A stretch of DNA of 64,000 nucleotides from LMUY01 sp965199095. Its GTDB lineage: Bacteria > Pseudomonadota > Alphaproteobacteria > Acetobacterales > Acetobacteraceae. The notes beneath the pieces are model-generated. The model was given only the letters and a program-made list of their open reading frames with translations. It searched no databases and was not told the origin of the DNA. The DNA lies in assembly GCA_965199095.1 (NCBI GenBank), contig CBDAQM010000006.1, forward strand, positions 124,001-188,000, given 5' to 3'. Both the position numbers and the translations under genes were made by a program. Within the stretch, counting starts at the first letter, position 1, and each line of letters starts with the position of its first letter. Positions 1 to 10,981 of this stretch are shown here, piece by piece.

Positions 1-168
1 CTCCAGCCGGCGAAAGACGCGGCCTTTGACCCGGGCATGCCGCGACCGCTCAGACGCCCTTGCGATGATTTCACCGTTGGCGAGTTCGTAGCGATGGCCC
101 TCCGCCTGGTCCATCGACCATACGATGAACTCTTCGGCGGTTATTCGATGGTTCGGCAGCCGGCCCAT
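1..168 (-). CDS. Uma2 family protein, N-terminal part (cut by window edge)
   Basis: The first 56 residues of a protein whose rest lies beyond base 1. It begins MGRLPNHRITAEEFIVWSM and contains the stretch EGHRYELANGEI, which matches the start of the Uma2 (DUF820) fold, a restriction-endonuclease-like family common in cyanobacteria and some proteobacteria. It aligns clearly with the neighbouring gene at 253-807 (ITAEEF/MTAEEY, YEL.G, ASERSRHA/ASERLRHA), so the two are tandem paralogues. The start is the ATG at 166-168. No catalytic residues can be judged because the core is missing. The biological role of the family is poorly known. Confidence 0.75.
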   Translation of the reverse strand, partial: MGRLPNHRITAEEFIVWSMDQAEGHRYELANGEIIARASERSRHARVKGRVFRRLE

Positions 169-252
169 AATAGAGAGAGTAGCACCGTGTGCCGACAACT
201 GCATCAGTTTCCGACCGACGGGGGTGCTGCTTGGTGAGACCGGCAACGCGGA

Positions 253-807
253 TCAGGCAAACAGCGACGCCACATCCAGGGTGATGCCGGGCGGATCGAG
301 GCGGAGTTCACCCGACGCAAGGATGCGGGTCTGGATGACACCGTCTGACCGGCGTTGATGGTGGATCACCATGGGCTGCTTTGCCCGCAGGATGAGATAA
401 TGCGCCACCGATGGCAGGCGGAAATAGTTTGCCAACTTGCTGTTCGCGTCGACGTTCGATGTGGCGGGAGACTGGATTTCGACGACGATCACGGGGTCGT
501 CATACAGCACTGTATCGTCTGAAAGTGCCTCGCCACAACGAACCGCGGCGTCAGGTTCGTACACGGTGCTGCCGTCGATGCGGATCGCCATGCCGTCTGG
601 GAACACGGTACAGGTGGGTGCCTCGCGCCCCGCCGCTTCTACCAGCCGACGATACACGGCGCCGTTGATCAGGGCGTGTCTGAGCCGCTCAGATGCCATG
701 GCGACGACGGCGCCGTCGTCGAGTTCATAGCGGCAGCCTTCCGGCTGAGCCATTGCCCAAGCGACATACTCCTCCGCCGTCATGCGCTGCTGCGCTGTAC
801 TTTCCAT
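253..807 (-). CDS. Uma2 family endonuclease-like protein (DUF820)
   Basis: A 184-residue protein of normal length for the Uma2/DUF820 family. Visible hallmarks are the N-terminal MTAEEYVAWA segment, RYELDDGAVV, the central VYEPDAAVRCGE (the PD of a PD-(D/E)XK-like site) and DPVIVVEIQSPAT, whose V-E-I-x-S-P is the family signature carrying the acidic E, followed by K in NSKLANYF. It ends with a beta-rich segment typical of the fold. Family members are annotated as putative restriction endonucleases, but most are solitary with no methyltransferase partner, as here. It lies just upstream of, and divergent to, dnaE. Function beyond the fold is unknown. Confidence 0.8.
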   Translation of the reverse strand: MESTAQQRMTAEEYVAWAMAQPEGCRYELDDGAVVAMASERLRHALINGAVYRRLVEAAGREAPTCTVFPDGMAIRIDGSTVYEPDAAVRCGEALSDDTVLYDDPVIVVEIQSPATSNVDANSKLANYFRLPSVAHYLILRAKQPMVIHHQRRSDGVIQTRILASGELRLDPPGITLDVASLFA

Positions 808-853
808 GGCCTGAACCTACCATTGGAGGAGTGAGGCGCGCTACATTTCGAGC

Positions 854-4258
<3,405 letters not shown>

Positions 4259-4323
4259 TTGCCGATTCGTTCATCGAGTTGCTGTAGCATCGTCTGCGTC
4301 ATCAACCGGGGCAGTCGAGGCGC

Positions 4324-4866
4324 ATGGTCTTCGTTACCGATTTCGCCGATCAAGCCGTCGTGCTGCCATTGGCGGCCATGGTGGCCCTGGTGCTGGGCGT
4401 CATGGGCTGGTGGCGCGGGCTGCTCGCCTGGGCCGTGGCCGTTGCCGGCACGCTCGGCATCATGCTGGCGCTGAAGCTGGGGGCGCTGGCCTTCGCCGCG
4501 GATTTCGAGTGGCCGCCCGCGAGCCCCAGCGGCCATGTCGCGTCGGCCTGCGTGGTGTATGGCGGGCTGGCGGTGTTGCTGCTGCGCGGCGCCATCCCGA
4601 TGCCGCTCCTGGCGCTGATCCCGGCTGCGATCGCGGCTGCCATGGGATACAGCCGGATCGAGCTGCATGCGCATGACGTGGCGGAGGTGATCGTCGGCGC
4701 CCTAGTCGGGGTCGCGGGCGTCGCTGCTTTGGCCGCGATGGCGGGCCCGCGTCCACGCGTGGTCGGCTGGCCGGTGCTGGGCGCCGCCGCCTGCACCATG
4801 CTGGCCTTCCACGGGATGCATCTCCCTGCGGAGGCGGCCATCCGATCCGCCTTCTTGATGCGGTGA
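4324..4866 (+). CDS. PAP2-superfamily membrane phosphatase
   Basis: A 180-residue, very hydrophobic protein with about five or six membrane helices. It has the PAP2 motif 2 as SPSGH (residues 67-71) and motif 3 as SRIELHAH (S110, R111, H117). Motif 1 (KxxxxxxRP) is not clean: a Lys is followed by WPP rather than RP, and motif 3 ends in E121 instead of the usual Asp. Family members dephosphorylate lipid phosphates such as undecaprenyl pyrophosphate or phosphatidic acid at the membrane. Position just upstream of a polysaccharide region makes a role in lipid-carrier recycling plausible, but the substrate is unknown and activity is uncertain given the imperfect motif. Confidence 0.7.
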   Translation: MVFVTDFADQAVVLPLAAMVALVLGVMGWWRGLLAWAVAVAGTLGIMLALKLGALAFAADFEWPPASPSGHVASACVVYGGLAVLLLRGAIPMPLLALIPAAIAAAMGYSRIELHAHDVAEVIVGALVGVAGVAALAAMAGPRPRVVGWPVLGAAACTMLAFHGMHLPAEAAIRSAFLMR

Positions 4867-4903
4867 CGGAATTGGCCCGCATCCACACCCGCCGCATCCT
4901 AAA

Positions 4904-4931
4904 CCCTCTCCCGGAGAGGGCAGGGTGAGGG
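4904..4931. repeat. CCCTCTCC hairpin, half-copy of dispersed repeat
   Basis: An 8-bp perfect stem (CCCTCTCC / GGAGAGGG) with a 1-base loop, followed by CAGGGTGAGGG. This matches one half of the composite repeat found complete at 14491, 37797 and 61748. It sits in the 132-base gap between the PAP2 gene and the Wzz-like gene, in which no other feature is seen. Confidence 0.65.
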
Positions 4932-4998
4932 AAGCTGCGTCGCGGGCGGCGCCACCCTGTCATAGAGGGAGACGGCCTCACTGGGGCCGGGCCAACCC

Positions 4999-6225
4999 AT
5001 GAGCGGCTCCTCGCTGATCACGGTGCCGGGTGCGGGCGATATGACGGTCTGGCGCGTGGTCGATGCCGGGCAGGCCCGTCCGCCGCTTCGAGCGGCCCGT
5101 TGGTTGCCGGCCAGCGTGTTCTGCCTTGGGTTGCTGGTGACGGGCGGCGGCATCGCTGCTGCCTGGACCGCCATGAGGCCCGACACCGTTATTCGCGCCC
5201 GCATCATCGCCGATGGCGCAGGGACCGCGGCGGACCGGGCCGCGCTGTCGGACATGGCGTTGCGGCTTGTCCCGGCGCCGAACCGGCAGGCGATGTTGGA
5301 GCCGGGCGGGAACGTGCTGGTCGTCACCACGCGGGACCGCGACCCGGCGATGGCGCAAGAGCAGTCCCGTTCCCTGGTGGATACGATCCTCAACGCACCG
5401 GTTGCGAGGCCCCCACCAACGTTCGAGCAGCGCCCTGTGGCGCCGGGAGCGTCGCTGCGTGCCGCACGCGCCCGGCTGGCTGCGGCGGCCGATACGGTGG
5501 AAACGCGCGCGGCCGCGGTGTCCGCGTCGCTGACGGCCGTCGCGCAGGACCTTGCCGCCAGACGCGACGGTGCGACGCAGAAGCCAGGCCACGAGACGCT
5601 GGACAAGGGCAACGCCGCCCTGGCCGACCTGCAACTGCAGCGTCTGCAACTGGCGTCGAAATACCAAGACACCTATCCCGCGGTGGTTGCGCTGGACACC
5701 CAGATCCGCAATCTCAGGGTCTTCCTGATCGAGGAAGCCCATCGCGTCGAGCCGCATCCCGCGGCGGTGGCCTCGGACGGGCTGCTCGGCGGCGAGCGGG
5801 ACCGGCTGCTGGCGGAGCTGTCGCAGTTGGGCGAGCGCCGTCGTGCCTTGGCGGGTGAACTCGCCATGGTCGACCGGCAGTTGGCGAGCCTGCCGGTCGT
5901 GGCGTCCGCGGCCGCCGCGCCGGTCGTGACGCCGCAGCCGGTCTTGGTAGCCGCCGCGACGACCAACATGCCGGGCATGGCGGATGACCGCCCCATACTC
6001 GTGCCGGTGATCGGAGCGTTCGGTCTGCTGCTGTCCGCTTTGGCCGCCCTGCTTGCCCGTCGTCGCCCGGAGGCCCCTGCGTGCGGGCTGGTGTTGGAGC
6101 CGGTTCCAGCCGGCGCGCTTGCCGCTGATCGTCTTCGAACGCTTGGCGTCCCGGCGGCGGTGCTGTCGCGGGACGATGGAAGGCTACCCGTGCTGGCGCC
6201 GTCCGTCTGGCGGCCGACGTCTTAG
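4999..6225 (+). CDS. Wzz-like polysaccharide chain-length/co-polymerase protein (orphan)
   Basis: A 408-residue protein with one N-terminal membrane helix (about residues 36-56), a long Ala/Leu/Arg-rich helical region with coiled-coil character (about 155-300) and a second hydrophobic helix near 335-352. The segment around residues 205-240 (LQRLQLASKYQDTYPAVVAL) is the GNVR/tyrosine-kinase-linker type motif of Wzz/GumC/ExoP co-polymerases, which set the length of exported polysaccharide from the inner membrane. It lacks a fused kinase. It lies about 4.8 kb from the better Wzz gene at 10978 and points the opposite way, so its partner is unclear. It ends three bases before the convergent Hint gene. 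Start is the ATG at 4999, with no strong ribosome site. Confidence 0.65.
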   Translation: MSGSSLITVPGAGDMTVWRVVDAGQARPPLRAARWLPASVFCLGLLVTGGGIAAAWTAMRPDTVIRARIIADGAGTAADRAALSDMALRLVPAPNRQAMLEPGGNVLVVTTRDRDPAMAQEQSRSLVDTILNAPVARPPPTFEQRPVAPGASLRAARARLAAAADTVETRAAAVSASLTAVAQDLAARRDGATQKPGHETLDKGNAALADLQLQRLQLASKYQDTYPAVVALDTQIRNLRVFLIEEAHRVEPHPAAVASDGLLGGERDRLLAELSQLGERRRALAGELAMVDRQLASLPVVASAAAAPVVTPQPVLVAAATTNMPGMADDRPILVPVIGAFGLLLSALAALLARRRPEAPACGLVLEPVPAGALAADRLRTLGVPAAVLSRDDGRLPVLAPSVWRPTS

Positions 6226-6227
6226 TC

Positions 6228-8339
6228 TTAGGGCTTGTTCGACATCAATCGGATCGGTTGGCGGTGACGAACAGGCCCGAAGCCTTTGATTTTAACCGCG
6301 GTCGTCCGCAGTGTCGCCTTGGCGTCGTCCGTCATCCTGAGCACGGCTTTGTCGCCGATGCGGCGCACCGTCACCGTGCCGCGAAGTCCGGCCGGCGGGA
6401 CCAGGTCGAACGCGTGGCACCCGGAGCCGATACCTGCCTGGCGCAGGTCGGCGCGGTAGCCGTTGGCCAGGATGCAAAGCACCGGCCGCCGCCCGACCTG
6501 TATCTCCAACATGACGGGCGTTTCGGGGTCGTCGCCATCCTGCGCCCAGCCGCAGACACGCTGCGGCGTCGCCTGGTCCACGAAGCCGAGGAGGGCGCCG
6601 GTCGGCGTGACCCGGGGCGTGATCCCGGCGCGGACCATCAAGCGTCGCTGCAGTTTCCATAGGGCCAGGCCGTCTTCCAGGCGCGCCTGCATCGGCGCCA
6701 TCGGCGCCGCATCCGGGAAGCGGGCGTGGAAATCCGCCGCGTTGTGGAACTGGCCGCGGAAGCCCGCCTCGTCGAGGTAGCTTTCGGTCGGTGCGCCGTT
6801 GGCAAGCAGCACAGCATGCCGATGCAGCTCGACATGGAGGTAGTGCACCGCATCCACCGCGTCCGCCTGGGTGATCGTCGCGCCGTTGATCAGCCGCCAG
6901 GCGGGCACGAGCTGGCCGTCCACGACCATGCCGTGCCCGGGTGAGACGTGCAGGTCGGTGTGCGGCACACCGTCGGCCAAGGCGCCGGCCCGGATCGTGA
7001 CAGGCAGCATCAGGTGGTTCCCGGCTATGAACCGCCCGGCATAGCTGCGACGCCCGATCCAACGGATGGGCTCGGCCGCGCCGTCGGCGGTGAGCACCAT
7101 GTCGCCTTCGCGCAGATCGGTGACCGCGACCTCGCCCCGCGACGTCAGGATCCGGGTCTCGGGGCAAAAGCACGCAACGTATCCGCTGTCCGTCACTTCG
7201 AACACCGCCCCCGCGTTGCCGGCGCCGCCATACACCGTCGTGCCGAACAGGTTGCCGCCGGCGTCGGCGATCAGATCGCCGGGTTGGGCGCCGTCGGTGG
7301 AGTCGAAGATGGCGACGGTGGTCGGCGTGCTGGCGTAGCCGTCGGCCGTCTTGGCGATCTCGAACACGGTTCCGAAGCTGGCGCCGCCACTCCCGGCGGT
7401 GCCGAACAGGTCGCCGTCGGCGTCCATGATCAGTTGCCCGTTGGGGCCTTCACCGTCCCTGTAATCGAAGTTGGCGACGGTCGTGGGCGTGCTGGCATAG
7501 CCGGCCGCAGTCTTGGTGATCTCGAACACGACGCCGTAGCCGTTGCCGCCATCTGGGGCGGTGCCGAACAGGTCGCCCTTGGCGTCCATGATCAGCCCGC
7601 CGCTGGGATAGCCCCCGTCGGTGTAGTCGAAGATGGCGAGGGTCGTGACCGTGCTCGCGTAGCCGGTCGCTGTCTTGGAGATTTCGAACACCGTCCCGTA
7701 GCCGGCGGCGCTGCCGCCGAATTCAGCCGTGCCGAACAGATCGCCGCTGGCGTCCATGGTCAGCCCGCCGCCGGGATTGGAGCCGTTGCCGATATCGAAC
7801 AGGGCGAGCGTGATGGGCGTGCTGGCGTAACCGCTTGCCGTCTTGGCGAGTTCGAACACCGTGCCATACCCGTCGGGTGCGCCATTCGACGTGGGACCGC
7901 CGTCGTAGGTGGTGCCGAAGAGGTCACCATTGGCATCCGCGATGAGGCTCCCGTACGGAGAGGCGCCGTCGCTGACGTTGAAGCTCAGGAGGGTTACGGG
8001 CGTGCTGGCATAGCCGCCCGGCATCTTGGCGAGTTCGAACAGCGTGCCTTCGCCATCGGCGCCGCCGCTGATGGTGGTGCCGAACAGGTCACCATCGGCG
8101 TCCGCGATCAGCCCGCCGCTGGGCTCGGCCCCGTCGCTCCCGTCGAAGTTGACGAGCGTGGTGGGCGTGCTGGCATAGCCGCTCGGCGTGACGGCGATCT
8201 CGAACAGCGTCCCGTCGCGATCCGGGCCGCCATTGATGGTGGCGCCGAACAGGTCGCCATCGGCGTCCGTGGCCAAGGCGCCACCCGCAGGATTGACTCC
8301 GTCGCCGTCGAAGCTGGCGACGGCCGTCAGGGTGCTCAT
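6228..8339 (-). CDS. Seven-repeat GloVer protein with C-terminal Hint domain
   Basis: A 703-residue protein. The first roughly 390 residues are seven tandem repeats of about 55-60 residues with the pattern FDxxDGxxPxGxLxxDxxGDLFGTxxxGG...GTVFE(I/L)xKxxxGYASTPxT; this is the GloVer (Gloeobacter/Verrucomicrobia) repeat, predicted to form a beta-propeller. From about residue 390 comes a Hint-type domain (Hint_2): CFCPETRILT at its start, then VTDLREGDMVLT, a W(I)G segment, and HLMLPVTIRAG and VSPGHGMVV. Hint domains can catalyse self-splicing or cleavage starting at the N-terminal Cys. Proteins of this build are typically secreted without a classical signal, and none is seen here. The gene lies between two Wzz-type genes, so a surface role is likely but unproven. 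Confidence 0.8.
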   Translation of the reverse strand: MSTLTAVASFDGDGVNPAGGALATDADGDLFGATINGGPDRDGTLFEIAVTPSGYASTPTTLVNFDGSDGAEPSGGLIADADGDLFGTTISGGADGEGTLFELAKMPGGYASTPVTLLSFNVSDGASPYGSLIADANGDLFGTTYDGGPTSNGAPDGYGTVFELAKTASGYASTPITLALFDIGNGSNPGGGLTMDASGDLFGTAEFGGSAAGYGTVFEISKTATGYASTVTTLAIFDYTDGGYPSGGLIMDAKGDLFGTAPDGGNGYGVVFEITKTAAGYASTPTTVANFDYRDGEGPNGQLIMDADGDLFGTAGSGGASFGTVFEIAKTADGYASTPTTVAIFDSTDGAQPGDLIADAGGNLFGTTVYGGAGNAGAVFEVTDSGYVACFCPETRILTSRGEVAVTDLREGDMVLTADGAAEPIRWIGRRSYAGRFIAGNHLMLPVTIRAGALADGVPHTDLHVSPGHGMVVDGQLVPAWRLINGATITQADAVDAVHYLHVELHRHAVLLANGAPTESYLDEAGFRGQFHNAADFHARFPDAAPMAPMQARLEDGLALWKLQRRLMVRAGITPRVTPTGALLGFVDQATPQRVCGWAQDGDDPETPVMLEIQVGRRPVLCILANGYRADLRQAGIGSGCHAFDLVPPAGLRGTVTVRRIGDKAVLRMTDDAKATLRTTAVKIKGFGPVRHRQPIRLMSNKP

Positions 8340-8504
8340 GGGCGACCTCCGGATTGTCTCACTCGCGTCCTGGGGATGCTGCTGTCACGATCGCGGCGAA
8401 TACGTGGTTGAGCACACATGAAGGCTCCTCTCCACCGGAATGATCAGGTGGGCGGACTTGCCGGCAGCGGCCGTGTTGCAGCGGCCTGACGCTCCTCACC
8501 CGAT

Positions 8505-8533
8505 TTGACAGCGGCGGCCCATGACCGTATCGA
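8505..8533 (+). promoter_or_regulatory. Possible sigma-70 promoter for the ankyrin gene
   Basis: A perfect -35 box TTGACA at 8505-8510 is followed after 17 bases by TATCGA at 8528-8533, a weak -10. It lies about 130 bases upstream of the ATG at 8663. The rest of the 320-base gap (8340-8662) shows no gene; only this candidate stands out. Motif matches of this kind arise by chance. Confidence 0.3.
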
Positions 8534-8662
8534 GTCCGCTGCGGTGCAAGCCGCGCCCGGGCCCGCGGGAAGGGTTTAACCCACTTGCAGCGGTAAATCC
8601 CATCTGAACCTTTGTGCAGCCGGTGTTGCGGGCCAACGGCAGTCTCACGCACGGAGGTCTCA

Positions 8663-10315
8663 ATGAAGCCGTTGCCAGACCGGGCGAACCTCGCCCACCT
8701 CAAGAAACAAGCCAAGGCGCTGCTCCGCAGCTACCGCCTCAGCGATCCCGAAGCCCTCGGCCGCTTCGAACGCGCGTTGCCCGCGGCCAGCGACCGCAGC
8801 CCGGAGGCGATCCGGTCGCTCGGCTTGCGGTTGCATGATGCGAAATCGTGTCTGGCGCGGGAGTATGGCTTCGCGTCCTGGGCGGACCTGGCCAGCTATG
8901 TCGAGTTTCGTGCCGCCGCCGCGCCGCTCGACCGCGCGGGCCAGATCGATCGTTGGATCGGCCTGGTGTATCCGGCGGACGTGACCGGGCGGTTGAGCCC
9001 GGCGAAACCCCTGGTCGCGGCGCGGCTCCTGCAGGACACGCCGAACCTGCCCGCAGGCGATCCCTATCTCGCCTGCGCCGTGGGGGACGAAGCCGCGCTG
9101 CGGCAGGCGACGGCGGCCGACCCTGGTTGGGTCAACCGGCCGGGCGGTCCGCTGTCGCTGCCACCGCTGGTCGCCGTCACCCACTCGACGCTGACGCAGC
9201 ACCCGGCGTTCCGGGAACGCCTGTATCGCAGCGCCCGTTGCTTGCTCGGCGCCGGGGCCAATCCGAACCAGAGGATCGGCAACCGCTGGACCCCGGCCTC
9301 CTTGCAGCGGCCCGACGATACCCAGCCGCTGTCCGCGTTGTATGGCGCGGCCGGGATCAACCACGATCCGCGGCTGACCGCGTTGCTGCTGGATGCCGGG
9401 GCGGATCCGGATGACGGCGAATCCCTGTATCATGCGCTGGAGGATGCGGACTGCACGCGCCTGTTGCTGCAGCACGGCGCGCGGATTGCGGGGACCAACG
9501 CGATCTACCGTGCCCTCGACCTCGCAGCGCCCGAGCCGCTGGAGTTGCTGCTGGCCCATGGCGGCAACGCCAACGAACCGGCGGACCGGGCGCCGCTGAG
9601 CGATTGGGGCTCGCCGCTGCTATGGGCGATCCGCCGCCGCCGCTCGCGCCGCCACGTGGAGGCGCTGCTGGCGGCCGGCGCCGACCCGGCGGCGGCGACG
9701 CCCGGCGGCATCACCGCCTACCGCCTGGCGGCGCAGTTCGGCCTGTCGGACGTGGCCGAGGCGCTGCGCCGCGCCGGTGCGGCGGACACGCTGAGCGAGG
9801 AGGAGCAGTTCGTCGCCGCCTGCGCCGTCGGCGACGCCGCGGCTGCCCGCGCGATCCAATTGCGGCGGCCGGACTTGCCGGCCGCGTTGCCGGAGATGCA
9901 ACTCCGCCTCCTGCCGGACATGGCGGCGGAGGGCGTCGACGCCGCGGTGCGGCTGATGGTGGCGCTGGGCTGGCCGGTGGCGACGCCGGGGGGCGATTGG
10001 AGCGCGTCCGCTCTGAATCTGGCCGTGTTCCGCGGCGACGCCGGGCTGGCGGAGTTCCTGCTCGCGCACGGGGCGAGTTGGCGGGAGCGGCAGGGCTTCG
10101 GCGACGATGTCTGCGGCACGTTGTCATGGGCCTCGCTCCACGAACCGGTCGAGGGCGGGGATTGGGTCGGCTGTGCCCGCGTGCTGCTTGCCCACGGCAT
10201 GCCGAAGGCGGAACCGAGTGACGCCGGGCCAGACGCCGTCCTGATCGACGGGCGCAGGATGCTGTTCTCCGACGAGGTCGGCGACATCCTGCTGGGTCGC
10301 CCAAGCGCGGACTGA
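8663..10315 (+). CDS. Ankyrin-repeat protein
   Basis: A 550-residue cytoplasmic protein. It starts MKPLPDRANLAHLKKQAKAL, an N-terminal module (about residues 1-80, ending in CLAREYGFASWADL) common in bacterial ankyrin proteins. Several degenerate ankyrin repeats follow, for example DPRLTALLLDAGADPDDGES, RHVEALLAAGADPAAATP and DAGLAEFLLAHGAS. Ankyrin repeats mediate protein binding; the partner is unknown. The chosen ATG at 8663 has GGAGG six bases upstream. An upstream in-frame start would add 17 residues without family support. It converges on the BY-kinase-like gene 15 bases downstream. Confidence 0.82.
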   Translation: MKPLPDRANLAHLKKQAKALLRSYRLSDPEALGRFERALPAASDRSPEAIRSLGLRLHDAKSCLAREYGFASWADLASYVEFRAAAAPLDRAGQIDRWIGLVYPADVTGRLSPAKPLVAARLLQDTPNLPAGDPYLACAVGDEAALRQATAADPGWVNRPGGPLSLPPLVAVTHSTLTQHPAFRERLYRSARCLLGAGANPNQRIGNRWTPASLQRPDDTQPLSALYGAAGINHDPRLTALLLDAGADPDDGESLYHALEDADCTRLLLQHGARIAGTNAIYRALDLAAPEPLELLLAHGGNANEPADRAPLSDWGSPLLWAIRRRRSRRHVEALLAAGADPAAATPGGITAYRLAAQFGLSDVAEALRRAGAADTLSEEEQFVAACAVGDAAAARAIQLRRPDLPAALPEMQLRLLPDMAAEGVDAAVRLMVALGWPVATPGGDWSASALNLAVFRGDAGLAEFLLAHGASWRERQGFGDDVCGTLSWASLHEPVEGGDWVGCARVLLAHGMPKAEPSDAGPDAVLIDGRRMLFSDEVGDILLGRPSAD

Positions 10316-10330
10316 CCGGGCTGCGTCCCG

Positions 10331-10981
10331 CTACAGCCGTTCGTAGGCTGCCTGCGGGACGTGGAAACGGCGTTTGTTCAGGATCACGCCGGCCGTGTTG
10401 CCGCCGTTCTCCGCCAGCCGGTCGCGCAAGGTGCGGACGGCGCTGGCGCGGGTGCTCTCGGCGGAGACCACCAGCACCGTGGCGTCCATGTGGGGGGACA
10501 GCACGATGCCGGTGAAGGCGCGTTCCAGCGCCGGCGAGTCGGTGATCACCATGTCGAACTGCGTGCGCACCGTCCGGATCAGCGCCGCCCAGCCCGGCGG
10601 CTGGATGGTCGCGCCACCGGCCAACGCCGCGACGACCAGCGGGCTCGGGCCGACCCGCAGCATCTCCAACTCCTCCGGCCCGTCCGCGATCGGGCGCAGG
10701 CCGGACGGCATGCCGTAGATGCTGCGCGGCCAATCCGCGGCCTTGCGACCAGGCGATTCCGCCGCCAGCAGCAGGGTGCGCAGGCCGCCGCTGCCGGCCG
10801 CCACAAGGCAGAGGTCGCGGACCAGTGTGGACACGCCTTCGCCGTTGCGGGTCGCGATCAACTGCACCGCCACGGCCGCCGGGCTGTCCCGCCGCAGCGT
10901 GTAGATCAGTTGGCTCCCGTGCGAGACGCTCAGCAGCAGTGGTGGCGGCAGCCCGGCTTCAGCGTCGATGAACGCGCTCAT
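10331..10981 (-). CDS. Degenerate BY-kinase/CpsD-like ATPase of polysaccharide export
   Basis: A 216-residue P-loop-type protein resembling the cytoplasmic kinase domain of Wzc/CpsD. The Walker A region at about 43-56 reads ATRNGEGVSTLVRD: the lysine of the usual GEGKST is Val50. A Walker B-like stretch FDMVITDSPAL follows near 145. The C-terminus (FHVPQAAYERL) lacks the Tyr-rich tail that BY-kinases phosphorylate, having a single Tyr. Its start overlaps the stop of the Wzz gene (10978) by four bases, so the two are translationally coupled as in split Wzz/CpsD systems. It may have kept a structural or regulatory role while losing ATP hydrolysis. The overall family call is good; activity is doubtful. 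Confidence 0.72.
   Translation of the reverse strand: MSAFIDAEAGLPPPLLLSVSHGSQLIYTLRRDSPAAVAVQLIATRNGEGVSTLVRDLCLVAAGSGGLRTLLLAAESPGRKAADWPRSIYGMPSGLRPIADGPEELEMLRVGPSPLVVAALAGGATIQPPGWAALIRTVRTQFDMVITDSPALERAFTGIVLSPHMDATVLVVSAESTRASAVRTLRDRLAENGGNTAGVILNKRRFHVPQAAYERL

Noticed and set aside
6228..8339. Regular repeats suggesting a CRISPR array
   Set aside because: The period is about 170 bases and in frame; these are protein repeats in a coding gene. No CRISPR array or cas gene was seen in the window.
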